DNA from: Mycolicibacterium houstonense
GTDB taxonomy: Bacteria; Actinomycetota; Actinomycetes; Mycobacteriales; Mycobacteriaceae
Assembly (NCBI RefSeq): GCF_900078665.2
Contig: NZ_LT546207.1
Coordinates: forward strand, 3,762,750 to 3,815,512
Length of the DNA stretch: 52,763 bases
Reading direction: 5' to 3'
Part shown: in pieces, positions 43,138 through 52,763 of the stretch
Position numbering within the stretch: the stretch's first letter is position 1
How the letters are laid out: the number at the start of each line of letters is the position of its first letter
Notes under the pieces: generated by a model
What the model was told of the DNA's origin: nothing
Database searches by the model: none
The model's input: only the letters and a program-made list of their open reading frames with translations
Translations under genes and position numbers: made by a program

Positions 43138-44273
43138 CAGCCCGCACCGTTGGGGTTGAGCACGGACATCGCCGCGTCGACGAGCTCCGACATCGGGTCG
43201 CCGCCACCGCCGAACGTCGCCTCGTTGGCCGGTGCGGTGACTTCCAGGGGGTCGAAGCCGTTCACCGGGTCCACCGTGACCGGGGCCGTTGCCGGATCAT
43301 CGTTTCGCGAGTAGCCCGCGTCGACCATGGGCAGCAGGACCGCGTCCAGCCTGTTGAGCGTGTCCTTGTCGTAGCCGAGGTACTTGAAGGGCAACACCAG
43401 GGGAAGGTGTTCTTCTGGCACCAGGTACGTCGTCGTCGTCGCACCCTTGGAGTTGACCGTCGTCCTGATGTTCTGCGGCGGAACGTTACTCGGGTTGGTG
43501 AACGCGATGGCGGTGTGACCCGAGGCCAGCCCCGCGATGGCGTTGATGACGCTCATCCAGTTGTCGGGCCGGTCCGGCCAGTCGGCGATGCTGTCGTAGG
43601 CCGAGATGAACTGGTCGGTGTGGTACTGGCTCTCCACCGGGGCCGGGATGCGGTAGTCCATGAACGGCACGACGCTGCCGACGGGGAAGTTCTGGGTCAG
43701 GAAGCTCTCACCGAAGGGATGCTTGGCGATCGGATCGCCGAAGGTGGCGAAGGACAGTTGGTCCGGGGGCGGCGCCGTCGGATCGTTGGCCAGCCGGGCC
43801 TTCACGGCGTTGAGCACGAGCGCGCCCTCGGACAGTCCCATCGCAGTTCCCTTGCCGCCGTTGCGGATGGCGGCGTCGAGGTTGCCTTCACCCTCGTCGA
43901 CCGATTCGCCGATGCTGGGACCGTCGAGTCCCAGGCCGGGATAGATCCGCTCGCCGACCGCGCCGATACCGGGAAAGAGACGTTCGAGGGTGTGTCCCTG
44001 AACCTGCCCGGCCGGGTAGTCGACCTTGACCCGCTTCATGCCGGGGAACCAGTGCTCGCCCGTCATCCGGATGTACTCGTCGTAGGGGATTCCGAGGACG
44101 TGGGCGCCGCCGAGCGCGTACGCGGTCCCGGGGCCTGAGGTACCCGGAGCCGGCGGGGCCGGCGCAGGCCCAGGTGGTGGCGGCTCCTCGGCCCACGCAT
44201 GCACGGGCACACCCAACGATCCGGTGACGCCCGCAGTCATCAATACCGCAAGTCCTGCAAGGAGTTTCTTCAT
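43137..44273 (-). CDS. Exported PE-PPE-domain hydrolase/acyltransferase
   Basis: 378 residues from the ATG at 44273 behind AGGAG. The signal peptide ([27 protein letters not shown], cut near residue 28) is followed by a proline-rich stretch and the PE-PPE alpha/beta-hydrolase domain. Ser148 lies in GLSEG (GxSxG nucleophile elbow), with [18 protein letters not shown] around it; [13 protein letters not shown] and SGHTAI near the end supply likely Asp and His. The TPP locus has such a protein, and related Chp-type enzymes move acyl groups between trehalose lipids outside the membrane. It lies between mmpL10 and fadD23. Confidence 0.88.
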   Translation of the reverse strand: MKKLLAGLAVLMTAGVTGSLGVPVHAWAEEPPPPGPAPAPPAPGTSGPGTAYALGGAHVLGIPYDEYIRMTGEHWFPGMKRVKVDYPAGQVQGHTLERLFPGIGAVGERIYPGLGLDGPSIGESVDEGEGNLDAAIRNGGKGTAMGLSEGALVLNAVKARLANDPTAPPPDQLSFATFGDPIAKHPFGESFLTQNFPVGSVVPFMDYRIPAPVESQYHTDQFISAYDSIADWPDRPDNWMSVINAIAGLASGHTAIAFTNPSNVPPQNIRTTVNSKGATTTTYLVPEEHLPLVLPFKYLGYDKDTLNRLDAVLLPMVDAGYSRNDDPATAPVTVDPVNGFDPLEVTAPANEATFGGGGDPMSELVDAAMSVLNPNGAG

Positions 44274-44368
44274 ACCCACTCCTGATCGCCCCGCTTCGTT
44301 TCGTAGTCTCACACACATCGCGCCCGCGCGCTCATCCGTCATTCCGTGCGCAACTTCCGCCTTGCCGC

Positions 44369-47347
44369 TCATGTGAGCACCTTCCTTCCGGCGGCACGCG
44401 ACGGCCACCAATTCGCCTTGCCGACCAGGGCAGCGATGGCGGGCACGGTGATCGTGCGGACCAGGAAGGTATCCAGCAGGATGCCCACCCCGATCACGAA
44501 TCCGCCCTGGATCACGATGCCGATGCTGGAGAACAGCAGGCCGGCCATCGAGGCCGCGAAGATCAGGCCCGCCGCGGTGATCACCCCGCCCGTCGAACTC
44601 AGGGTGCGGATGACGCCATACCGGGTGCTGTGCGGCGACTCATCCCGTAATCGCGATACGAGCAGCATGTTGTAGTCCGCACCCACCGCGATCAGCACCA
44701 CGAACGCCAATGGCGGCACGCTCCAATGCAATTGCTGGCCCAGGATCGATTGGAACACCAGGACACCGATGCCGACCGCGGCGAAGTACGAGACCACCAC
44801 CGACCCCACCAGGTACAGCGGTGCCACCAGCGAGCGCAGCAGCAACATCAGGATCAGGAGCACCACGATGAGCGTCGCGATGATGATGAACCGGATGTCC
44901 TGCTGGTAGTAGTCACGGGTGTCCCGCAGCGCGGCGGGGTATCCGCCCATCGATATCGAGGCGTCGGCCAGCGTGGTGTTCGGCTGTGCTCCCCGCGCGA
45001 CGTCCTGGATCTGATTGACCTGATCCATCGCCTCGGGGCTGAACGGGTCGAGTTTGGTCTGAACCAGGTACCGCACCGAGCGACCGTCCGGCGAGACATA
45101 GGCCGCGGACGCCTTCTTGAACTCCGCGAGATCCAGGACCTCGGGGGGAATGTTGAACCCGGCCTGTGCCGGATCGGCGGCGTCGGTGCGCATCGACAGC
45201 AGGAACGACGAGGCCTGGTTCAACCCGGCCGAGATGACCTTGACCTGCTTGACGAGTTCGTCGACGCCGCCGGCCACTTCCCGGCTGCCACCGGCCAGGC
45301 GGTTGGCCCCCTGCTGCAGATCCTTCACACCGGACTTCGCGCCGCCGGGCTTGTTCAGCCCCATGGCCTTGACCGCCTTGTTGACGCCGGCCAGTGCACT
45401 GTTCAGCTTGGTGATCGTCGTGTTGAGGCTCTGGTTGTCATCGCCGGCCCCCTGCAACTGGTGCGCGAGATCGTTGATGCGGTCCAGACTTCCGTCGTTA
45501 TTGGCATCCATCAGTCGCTGAAACTGCAGACGGGTGTCGCTGCACGACGGGTTGGAATCGCAGACCGGGTTGTTCTGGAGCGCCGCGAGCACCGGGCCGA
45601 TCCAGGCGAAGATGTTCTTGACGGCGGCGAAGTTGACACCCATCGAGTTGGCCAGCGCGTTGATGCTCTGCACGAGCTTGGCCGCCACCTCGACGTCGCG
45701 CACCAGCTTGTCGCCACCGTATTCACTTCGCGCCGAGGAGAACGTGTCGACCAGGTTCTGGATGCTCGGCGCGATCTGGTTGATCTGGGTGCGGACGTCG
45801 GCGAGGCTGTCCGCCAAGGTGTTCGCCCCGGCCGACAGCCGGTTGAGGTCACCGGAGCGCTGGTCGATCTGGGCGGAACCGTCGGCCAATCTGGTGCCGA
45901 CGATGCCCGCCTGGAACGTCGCCCGGAATTCGGCGGGCACCTCCCCGAGTGGCCGGGTGATCCCGCTGACCAGACCGACGTCCGGAAGTTGAGCCACCCG
46001 CGACGCCAGCTGCTCCAGATCGGCCAGGCCTCTCGGGGTGCGCAGATCGTGCGGCGACTGGATCAGGATGTACTCGGGAATGGACTGGCTGATCGGGAAA
46101 TGACGTTCCAGTGCGGCGTAGCCGATCGAGCTCGGCGCCGACGCCGACACCACCTTGCGATCGTCGTAGTTGTACTGGGCGAAGATCGCGGCGCCGGCCA
46201 GCAGCGCCAGCACGAGCAGGCTCGCGACCAGATGCGGCACGGGCCGGCGCACGATGCGGATTCCCGATCGCCGCCAGAACCGGGAGGTCAGCTCACGCCG
46301 CGGCTTGACCCACCCGCGTGGGCCGGCCAACACCAGGATGGCCGGCAGCAGAGTCAACCCGGCAAGGTAGGCGACGCCGATCCCGATCGCGGCCGACACT
46401 CCGACGGTTCGGAACACACCCATCTTGGTGAAGCTCAACAACAGGAAGGTGATGCCCACCGTCGCGGCCGACGCGGTGATGACCTTGCCGATCGACAGCA
46501 TGGCCGCCCGGACCGCCTGGTCGAACTCCTTACCCGACCGCAGATAGTCGTGGTAACGGCTGATCAGGAACACCGCGTAATCGGTGCCCGCCCCGGCCAT
46601 GATCGCGCTCAGGAACACGATGGACTGGTTCGAGACCCCAGCACCGGTCAGCTGCGAGAAGCCCGCCACCAGTGACTGCGCGATGAGCAGGGACGACCCG
46701 ATGGTCACCAGCGGCAGCAGCATCGTCACCACGCTGCGATAGACCAGCAACAGCACCGCCAGGACCAGAACGGCGATCGCGATCTCGATCGGTAGCCGGT
46801 CGCGTTCGCCTGCCACGGTGAGATCGGCAGCCGTGGCCGCGGGGCCGGTGAGGTGCACCTCCAGTGCGCTACCGGCGGTGCTGCGTTCGACGATGTCGGA
46901 AACCCGGTTGAACGACTCGATCGCCCGCGGCGTGCCCAACTCGCCCGTGAGTCCAACCGGAAGCACCCAGGTGGTCTTGTCCTTGCTGGTCAGGAACTGT
47001 CGCAGCTGCGGGGTGCTGACGAAATCCTGCACGCTGACGACGTCGGCCTGGTCGTCGCGCAGCGTGTCCACCAGCTTGCGGTAGGTCGCCTCATCGGCAG
47101 GGCCCAACCCACCCTCGTTGATCAGCGTCACCAACAGCAGGTCGTCGTTGGCCGATTCGTGGAACGCCTCGGTCATCTTCTTCGCGGTGACGCTGGACGG
47201 TGCATCGGCAGGCAAAATCGCGAGCGGATGCTTCTGCGCCATCTCGCCGAGCGAGGGGAACGTCAGAGGTAGGGCCACCAGCATCGCGGCCCAGACGCCG
47301 ATCACCGCCCACGGCCACCGCACAACGAAGTCGGCTATTCGTCGCAT
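44369..47347 (-). CDS. mmpL10: MmpL-family lipid transporter (MmpL10-like)
   Basis: 992 residues, RND-type, with TM1 near residues 10-35, a large periplasmic loop, TM2-6, a second larger loop (about residues 360-760, with long helical and coiled segments) and TM7-12. Proton-relay motifs are [17 protein letters not shown] in TM4 and [15 protein letters not shown] in TM10. Start at ATG behind GAGGG. In the TPP locus MmpL10 exports the acylated trehalose precursor across the inner membrane. Upstream on the same strand is papA3, downstream the PE-PPE gene. Confidence 0.93.
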   Translation of the reverse strand: MRRIADFVVRWPWAVIGVWAAMLVALPLTFPSLGEMAQKHPLAILPADAPSSVTAKKMTEAFHESANDDLLLVTLINEGGLGPADEATYRKLVDTLRDDQADVVSVQDFVSTPQLRQFLTSKDKTTWVLPVGLTGELGTPRAIESFNRVSDIVERSTAGSALEVHLTGPAATAADLTVAGERDRLPIEIAIAVLVLAVLLLVYRSVVTMLLPLVTIGSSLLIAQSLVAGFSQLTGAGVSNQSIVFLSAIMAGAGTDYAVFLISRYHDYLRSGKEFDQAVRAAMLSIGKVITASAATVGITFLLLSFTKMGVFRTVGVSAAIGIGVAYLAGLTLLPAILVLAGPRGWVKPRRELTSRFWRRSGIRIVRRPVPHLVASLLVLALLAGAAIFAQYNYDDRKVVSASAPSSIGYAALERHFPISQSIPEYILIQSPHDLRTPRGLADLEQLASRVAQLPDVGLVSGITRPLGEVPAEFRATFQAGIVGTRLADGSAQIDQRSGDLNRLSAGANTLADSLADVRTQINQIAPSIQNLVDTFSSARSEYGGDKLVRDVEVAAKLVQSINALANSMGVNFAAVKNIFAWIGPVLAALQNNPVCDSNPSCSDTRLQFQRLMDANNDGSLDRINDLAHQLQGAGDDNQSLNTTITKLNSALAGVNKAVKAMGLNKPGGAKSGVKDLQQGANRLAGGSREVAGGVDELVKQVKVISAGLNQASSFLLSMRTDAADPAQAGFNIPPEVLDLAEFKKASAAYVSPDGRSVRYLVQTKLDPFSPEAMDQVNQIQDVARGAQPNTTLADASISMGGYPAALRDTRDYYQQDIRFIIIATLIVVLLILMLLLRSLVAPLYLVGSVVVSYFAAVGIGVLVFQSILGQQLHWSVPPLAFVVLIAVGADYNMLLVSRLRDESPHSTRYGVIRTLSSTGGVITAAGLIFAASMAGLLFSSIGIVIQGGFVIGVGILLDTFLVRTITVPAIAALVGKANWWPSRAAGRKVLT

Positions 47348-47413
47348 GTCGCCCTCACCTTCACCCCGGCGTCGGGGTACCGCGGAAAATCCATGACCAT
47401 CGTTTGCTCTCCG

Positions 47414-48835
47414 CTAGGCGACGCGGCCCCAGTGCCCGCTGTCAGCAACTCGTGAGGAGACCGCTTTCATCGCGCCCAGGTAGCGGGCGATCGATTTCTC
47501 GGCGACCGGGTTGTCGGGATGCATGATCGCCATGACCGTGCCCTCGCCGTACCGGAAGATGTAGATCGTCAATTGGTAGGAGAACCGATCGTCCGGATAC
47601 ATTCCGATGTTGTTGGCGAGGCCCATGTCGCCCGCCGCGAGTATGGCGTTGAGTGGCGCGGCGCCGCCGTGCAGAAAGTTCGATACCGGGAAGTTCGGCC
47701 GCGGCCAGTTCAACCACGGCGCCAACTCCAACACGCGGTAGTACGGCACTCTGGCCATGTCCAGGCCGGAATCGAAAGACGCCTGCGCCGCCCAGGCCGC
47801 ATCGCTGAAAGAGGTCGCCGCCACCGGGACCGTGATCGGGATCAACCCGGTGAACCAGCCCTGTGTCATGAAATTGTCGCTCGCGGTGCGCGAATCCCTC
47901 GGCGTGAGGCCGTAATACGTGAGTGCGCCGGTGAACTCGTGTTCAACCAGCCCGAGGCAGGCGAACAGCCCACCGACGAATCGTGCGCCGGCCGCCGAAC
48001 ACGCCGCATCGAACCGTTCCGTTTGCGCCGGATCCAGCAGCACCTCGGACGACCAGGCGCTGCTCATCGTCTCGTTCGGGTTTCCCAGCGGCAAAGGAAA
48101 CTCCGGAAAACCATCACTGTTGTTCTCGGCGAAGTCAATCCACGCGCGAACACCGGGAGAATCCAGGGTTAACGCCGAGGTGTATTCACGTTCGCGGATA
48201 CAGAAGTCGTCGAAGCTACCGGCCTCCGGAAGCGTGAGGGCCTGACCGCTGCCGCTCATCGCCGAATACATTCCGTTGGCTTCCATCATGGTCGTGCCGA
48301 TCAATGTCGCATCCCCGTGCACGTGATCCATGGCCGCGAAGAAAGTGAAGTGGCCGTCGCCCTGGATGATGCCGAACGTAAAACAGCCCCATTCCAGGGG
48401 ATTCGGAATCGACACGACGTGCCGACGAATTTCGTCGACGGTCATCACACCCTGATCGACCGGGGCGAACTCGATATCGGCCGGATCTTCGATTGCATGC
48501 CTTACGAATTCGCCGTCGCCAACCTTTTCGAACCAACTTCTGAATGTGTCGTGCCGGCGCAGATAAGTGTTCACCGCGTGATCCATCGCAGCGATATCAC
48601 ATTGCCCAGCAACCTCACAGCTGGCGATGATCTGCCGGGAGAAGTTCAACCCCGCCGCTTTGCGCTCGGTGTAATTACGCAGATGTTGGCTCTGCATGTA
48701 GCTAACCGGCACCGCGCTCACCGGAGCGCGCCTCGCAGTTTCCTGAGCCGCCGCGGTTGGATGCCAGGATGTCACCGCGCCAGGACTCAAAGACCATTCA
48801 TCAAGTGCGCCAACAGTTATCTTGCCGATCCGCAA
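47414..48835 (-). CDS. papA3: Polyketide-associated acyltransferase (PapA3-like)
   Basis: 473 residues, TTG start behind GGAGG. The condensation-like acyltransferase motif HxxxD is His171-Asp175 in MDHVHGDA; the usual HHxxxDG is therefore incomplete, which is common in Pap proteins. VSYMQSQHLRNYTERKAAGLNFSRQIIASCEV and GMYPDDRFSYQLTIYIFRYG belong to the family's typical N- and C-terminal halves. PapA3 acylates trehalose with PKS-made chains. It is the first gene of the minus-strand operon and is divergent from the pks across 233 bp. Confidence 0.9.
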   Translation of the reverse strand: MRIGKITVGALDEWSLSPGAVTSWHPTAAAQETARRAPVSAVPVSYMQSQHLRNYTERKAAGLNFSRQIIASCEVAGQCDIAAMDHAVNTYLRRHDTFRSWFEKVGDGEFVRHAIEDPADIEFAPVDQGVMTVDEIRRHVVSIPNPLEWGCFTFGIIQGDGHFTFFAAMDHVHGDATLIGTTMMEANGMYSAMSGSGQALTLPEAGSFDDFCIREREYTSALTLDSPGVRAWIDFAENNSDGFPEFPLPLGNPNETMSSAWSSEVLLDPAQTERFDAACSAAGARFVGGLFACLGLVEHEFTGALTYYGLTPRDSRTASDNFMTQGWFTGLIPITVPVAATSFSDAAWAAQASFDSGLDMARVPYYRVLELAPWLNWPRPNFPVSNFLHGGAAPLNAILAAGDMGLANNIGMYPDDRFSYQLTIYIFRYGEGTVMAIMHPDNPVAEKSIARYLGAMKAVSSRVADSGHWGRVA

Positions 48836-49068
48836 ATCCTGGCCCTCCCAGTAGTGATCCCAACGCAGCCGCTTGCCCGAGCACGCGGAACCCCCCGCGG
48901 CTCAACATACCCGTGCTCCCACGGCGAACGCTCGGAAGAAATTGACGCGGCAAGGGGAGCCGCGCGGTTCACAGCTTCGCATGCGATAGTGGTTCGAAGT
49001 TGATCTCCATGCGCTTCGGGGGGGCGCGGAGGTGCGATTCTGCACGCCGATGCGAGGAGGACAACGGC

Positions 49069-52000
49069 ATGGGATCCGTTGTGAATCAAAGTGAACCACC
49101 GATGCGCTTTGCTGTCGTCGGCTACGCGGCGCGCTTTCCTGGCGCCCCGGATGCCGAGAGCTACTGGGACCTCTTGAGCGCAGGTCGCGATGCGATTTCG
49201 GAGGTTCCGAAGGACCGCTGGGACGTCGAAGAATTCTTCGACCCGGAGCCGGGGGCGGTCGGCAAGGTCGTCACCCGTCGCGCGGGGTTCGTCGATGACG
49301 TGACCGGGTTCGACGCGCCGTTCTTCGGGATGTCGACGCGCGAGGTCAGGCTGATGGACCCGCAGCATCGCCTGCTGCTCGAGACCGCCTGGCGCGCTGT
49401 GGAACACTCGGGTACCGCACCAACGGCCCTGGCCAACACCAACACTGGCGTGTTCGTCGGCCTGGCCACCCACGACTACCTCGGCATGGCGTCCGACGAG
49501 CTGACGTATCCTGAGATCGAGGCCTACATGGCCATCGGCACGTCGAACGCCGCCGCAGCGGGCCGGATCAGTTATCGACTGGGCCTGCAGGGCCCTTCCG
49601 TCGCCGTCGACACGGCGTGCAGCTCGTCGCTGGTGGCGATCCATCAAGCGTGCCAAGCACTTCGCTTGGGAGAGTGCGACCTGGCCCTGGCCGGCGGGGC
49701 GAATGTCCTGCTCACACCCGCCACCATGATCACCTTCTCCAGCGCGCATATGCTGGCACCTGACGGTCGCTGCAAAACCTTTGACGCGGCCGCAGATGGT
49801 TATGTTCGCGGCGAGGGCTGCGGCGTCATCGTCATCAAACGACTCGACGACGCGATCCGCGACGGTGACCGGATTCGGGCCGTGATCCGCGGCAGCGCGA
49901 TCAACCAGGACGGCGCATCGGGCGGTTTGACGGTGCCGAACGGCGTCGCCCAGCAGCGTGTCATCGCCGATGCGCTGAAGCGGTCCGGCCTCGAACCCAG
50001 CGACGTCGGATACCTGGAGGCACACGGCACCGGAACTTCACTCGGCGACCCGATCGAGGCCCAGGCCGCAGGCGAGGTGCTCGGCGCCGGGCGTGGAGCC
50101 GACCAGCCACTGTTGATCGGCTCGGCGAAGACGAACATCGGCCACCTGGAGGCAGCGGCGGGTATCGCCGGCGTGGTCAAGGTGATCCTGTCGCTCGAGA
50201 ACGAGACCCTGCCGAAGCACCTCCACTTCGAGAACCCGTCGCCGCACATCCCCTGGGACCGGCTCGCGCTCGAGGTCGTCAAGGAGTCCACGCCCTGGGA
50301 GCGCAACGGACGGCCGCGGATCGCCGGGGTCAGCTCGTTCGGCTTCGCCGGCACCAACGCGCACGTCATCCTCGAAGAGGCTCCCGAGCCGTCCGCGCAG
50401 CCGACTCCGGCAGAGCAACCCGCGGACGGACGATTCGGCATCCTGCCGCTGTCGGCTCGCACCCCGGCCGCCCTGGTGCAGGTGGCCGACCAATACCGCA
50501 GCTGGCTGAGCGCGCATCCCGAAGCTTCCCTGGCCGACGTGTGCTTCACGGCGGGCGTGGGGCGAGCGCACCTGGAGCACCGGGCCGCGCTGGTGGTCAA
50601 CTCGCGGGAAGCCGCCGTCGAGCTGCTCGGCGCCCTCGCGGAGGACCGGCCGGCACCCGGCCTGGTCCGCGGAGAATCCCACGAGCCGCCGAAGACCGCG
50701 TGGCTGTTCACCGGTCAGGGCAGCCAGTACCCCGGCATGGCCCGCGAGTTGTTCGACACCGAGCCGGTGTTTGCCGAGACCCTGACGCGGTGCGCGGCCG
50801 CGGTCGCCGATGTTCTCGAAAAGCCTTTGCTGGACGTCATTTTTGATACGTCGGCCGACGCCGAGGAAACGCTGCGGCAAACCTCCTACGCCCAGCCCGC
50901 ACTGTTCGCGGTCGAAATGGGGCTGGCCCGGCTCTGGCAGTCGTGGGGATTCGAACCGGACGTGGTGCTGGGGCACAGCGTCGGCCAGTACACGGCGGCG
51001 TGCGTCGCGGGCGTGTTCGGACTCGAGGACGGCACGCGACTGATCGCCGAACGCGGTCGCCTGTTCGGCAGCCTGCCTGCCGGCGGCCGGATGGTCGCGG
51101 TGTTCACCACCGCCGAGCGCGCCGAGAATCTCACCGACGAGTTCCCCAGCCTGTCGGTGGCCGCCTACAACGGCGCCAACACCGTGCTGTCGGGACCGGC
51201 GGAGGATTTGGAGCGCGCGGTGGCCGGCCTCGCGGCCGACGGCGTCCGCTGCGATTGGCTGGACACCAGCCATGCGTTCCACTCGGCGCTGCTGGATCCC
51301 ATCCTCGACGAGTTCGAGTCGTTTGCGGACGGATTCACATTCGCGGCACCGCAACGGATCCTGATCGACAACCGCACCGGGGCGGCGCTGGGCAGAAGCG
51401 TCAAGATCGACGGGGCCTACTGGCGCCGCCACGCCCGCCAACCGGTGGAGTTCGCCAAGAGCGTCCACACCCTGGCCGATCTCAACTGCAAGCTACTGGT
51501 CGAGATCGGCCCACGGCCGGTGCTCACCGCCGCGGCCCTGAGTGCCTGGCCCGACTCGGCCACCGCACCGCGGGTGATCGCCTCGCTGCGACGCAACAGC
51601 ACCGATCAGCGACAGATCACCGAGGCCGTCGCCGACGCTTACGTTCACGGGCATCTGCCCCGATTCAGCGCCCTCCGGCAGCCTCACGCCAAGAAGCTCG
51701 ACCTGCCGACCTATCCGTTCGAGCACCGCCAGTACTGGTATCTCGACAACCGCGAGCGCCCGAACAGCCTGCAGCACACCAGCGCCCCGCGCAGCCAGGC
51801 CATGGGGCTGCTGGAGGACGGCCGGATCGAGGAACTCGCCACGCTGCTCGACGGCGCGAACTCCGACCCGCAGACCCTCGACGTACTGACCAGGCTTGCG
51901 GCACAGCACAACCGGCAGCGCTCCAGGCAGTCCATCGCCGATGACCGCTACGAGTTCCGGTGGGATCAGGTGCCCGCGCCGGTCTCAGGGACAGACACCA

Positions 52001-52763
52001 CGTGGCTGCTCATCGGTGAGGATTCCCCGTCCGCCCAACCACTGGTCGAGGCCCTGACCACCCGCGGACAACAGCACCGGTTCGTCGGGTTGCCGACGTC
52101 CGACGCCGATGAGGCGCAGCTCGCGGACAGCTTGCGGGTCGCGGCAGCAGACGCCGCGGCGGCCGAAACCGGTCTCCGCATTGTGCTTTTGGCCTCCCCC
52201 GATACCGACGCCGGCCCCACGGGCACGCCGTCCATGCAGTCGCTGTTGCGGATGCAGCACCGCATCCTGAACGGCAGCAGGCGACTGCTGCGCGCCGCGA
52301 TCGCGGCCGAGGTGCGCGCACCCGTCTGGTTTGTCACCCGCAAGGCACAGCGCGCCACCGACGCGGACATCGTGGCTCCCGAGCAGAGTGCCCTGTGGGG
52401 GTTCGGCCGCGCCGCCGCGCTCGAGCTGCCGCAGCTGTGGGGTGGGCTGGCCGATCTGTCCGACGGCTCGGCCGCCGAATACTCACGGCTCATCGACATG
52501 GTCGCGGCAGTCCCCGGCTCGGGGGCTCGGGAAGACCAGATCGCGTTGCGCGATCAGACGGTCTACGTCCCCCGGCTGGTACGACGCGAAGGAGCGCCCA
52601 GCGGCGATGCGCTCGACCTGCGCGGCGATGCAACGTATCTGGTGACCGGTGGCCTCGGTTCGATCGGGCTGGAGATCGCCGGCTACCTGGCCGCCAACGG
52701 TGCCAGGCACCTGGCCCTGACCAGCAGGCGCGCACCCGGCGAGACCGCAACCCAGCGCATCGA
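49069..52763 (+). CDS. Type I polyketide synthase, 5' part (KS-AT-KR...), cut by window edge
   Basis: I translated 1231 residues from the ATG at 49069 (GAGGAGG ribosome site); the gene runs off the right edge. The ketosynthase has Cys184 (DTACSSS), His319 (EAHGTGT) and His359 (NIGH). The acyltransferase has Ser637 (GHSVGQ) and HAFH (735-738), the malonyl-CoA-type specificity motif. After the post-AT linker (HRQYWYLDN) there is no dehydratase; instead the ketoreductase structural part follows, and GGLGSIG (from 1194) begins the catalytic KR. The order KS-AT-KR with malonyl loading fits making of unbranched, partly unsaturated chains such as polyphleic acids. The domains after KR are outside the window. 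Confidence 0.93.
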   Translation, partial: MGSVVNQSEPPMRFAVVGYAARFPGAPDAESYWDLLSAGRDAISEVPKDRWDVEEFFDPEPGAVGKVVTRRAGFVDDVTGFDAPFFGMSTREVRLMDPQHRLLLETAWRAVEHSGTAPTALANTNTGVFVGLATHDYLGMASDELTYPEIEAYMAIGTSNAAAAGRISYRLGLQGPSVAVDTACSSSLVAIHQACQALRLGECDLALAGGANVLLTPATMITFSSAHMLAPDGRCKTFDAAADGYVRGEGCGVIVIKRLDDAIRDGDRIRAVIRGSAINQDGASGGLTVPNGVAQQRVIADALKRSGLEPSDVGYLEAHGTGTSLGDPIEAQAAGEVLGAGRGADQPLLIGSAKTNIGHLEAAAGIAGVVKVILSLENETLPKHLHFENPSPHIPWDRLALEVVKESTPWERNGRPRIAGVSSFGFAGTNAHVILEEAPEPSAQPTPAEQPADGRFGILPLSARTPAALVQVADQYRSWLSAHPEASLADVCFTAGVGRAHLEHRAALVVNSREAAVELLGALAEDRPAPGLVRGESHEPPKTAWLFTGQGSQYPGMARELFDTEPVFAETLTRCAAAVADVLEKPLLDVIFDTSADAEETLRQTSYAQPALFAVEMGLARLWQSWGFEPDVVLGHSVGQYTAACVAGVFGLEDGTRLIAERGRLFGSLPAGGRMVAVFTTAERAENLTDEFPSLSVAAYNGANTVLSGPAEDLERAVAGLAADGVRCDWLDTSHAFHSALLDPILDEFESFADGFTFAAPQRILIDNRTGAALGRSVKIDGAYWRRHARQPVEFAKSVHTLADLNCKLLVEIGPRPVLTAAALSAWPDSATAPRVIASLRRNSTDQRQITEAVADAYVHGHLPRFSALRQPHAKKLDLPTYPFEHRQYWYLDNRERPNSLQHTSAPRSQAMGLLEDGRIEELATLLDGANSDPQTLDVLTRLAAQHNRQRSRQSIADDRYEFRWDQVPAPVSGTDTTWLLIGEDSPSAQPLVEALTTRGQQHRFVGLPTSDADEAQLADSLRVAAADAAAAETGLRIVLLASPDTDAGPTGTPSMQSLLRMQHRILNGSRRLLRAAIAAEVRAPVWFVTRKAQRATDADIVAPEQSALWGFGRAAALELPQLWGGLADLSDGSAAEYSRLIDMVAAVPGSGAREDQIALRDQTVYVPRLVRREGAPSGDALDLRGDATYLVTGGLGSIGLEIAGYLAANGARHLALTSRRAPGETATQRI

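Noticed and set aside
44726..46675. 649-codon plus-strand open frame opposite mmpL10
   Set aside because: Composition is that of an antisense shadow (Arg/Gln/Asp/His-rich, no domain); mmpL10 has clear motifs on the other strand.

Overview
The window is high-GC, densely coded actinobacterial DNA. It most likely comes from a fast-growing, non-tuberculous Mycobacterium (Mycolicibacterium). The evidence is a PE-PPE / MmpL / PapA / FAAL / type I PKS lipid locus, a GAP-family membrane protein, a haemophore-like secreted protein, chromosomal AAC(2')-I, and a run of genes in the same neighbourhood as M. tuberculosis Rv0247c-Rv0265c (sdh1, nirBD, cbiX-like, nnaR-like, narK3-like, aac, pxpC/pxpB, a FecB-like lipoprotein). 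Species cannot be fixed from sequence reading alone. I see no rRNA, tRNA, CRISPR array, transposase or phage gene.

Layout. 1-5.5 kb: 5' part of an amidase, a crotonase-fold protein, an AraC regulator, and a coupled pair of alanine-racemase-fold protein and sugar-lactone oxidase. 5.5-7.75 kb: a TetR regulator and a convergent exported serine hydrolase that share an operator, then a frameshifted remnant of an XRE/cupin regulator. 7.8-10.8 kb: Baeyer-Villiger-type monooxygenase and zinc alcohol dehydrogenase. 10.8-11.8 kb: the ohrR/ohr organic peroxide pair. 11.8-17.5 kb: an agmatine-to-putrescine operon (nitrilase-type amidase, agmatine deiminase, amidohydrolase, permease) with a divergent TetR and a perfect operator. 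17.5-21.2 kb: two small exported proteins, a 32-residue membrane protein coupled to a YeiH-type exporter, a FecB-like lipoprotein and a YhhQ-type transporter. 21.3-23.6 kb: 5-oxoprolinase subunits PxpB/PxpC and AAC(2'). 23.7-30.8 kb: nitrite/nitrate assimilation (narK, nnaR, cbiX, nirB, nirD) with a small Fur-like winged-helix ORF. 30.9-34.7 kb: MocR regulator/DMT transporter head-to-head, an exported protein and a PEP-mutase-family enzyme. 34.8-38.8 kb: the sdh1 succinate dehydrogenase operon, closed by a strong terminator. 38.9-41.4 kb: a small helical protein, a flavin reductase plus 2OG-Fe(II) oxygenase pair, and a GAP protein. 41.4-52.8 kb: a locus matching the trehalose polyphleate (TPP) gene set: fadD23-like FAAL, PE-PPE acyltransferase/hydrolase, mmpL10-like, papA3-like, and a divergent PKS truncated by the window end.

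How it works together. narK imports or exchanges nitrate/nitrite, nirBD reduces nitrite to ammonium, the CbiX-like chelatase can supply sirohaem for NirB, and NnaR regulates the set. The TPP-like genes would activate a fatty acid (FAAL), extend it (PKS with a malonyl-type AT), transfer it to trehalose (PapA), export it (MmpL) and complete acylation outside the membrane (PE-PPE protein).

The most striking regulatory theme is leaderless starts: nirB, narK, pxpB and the FecB-like gene each have a TANNNT -10 hexamer exactly 6 nt before the start codon, and ohrR has TATAAT 5 nt before its ATG. In pxpB, narK and the monooxygenase operon a palindrome overlaps the -10, and in ohrR one abuts it. All functions are read from sequence motifs and remembered family knowledge; no database search was run.
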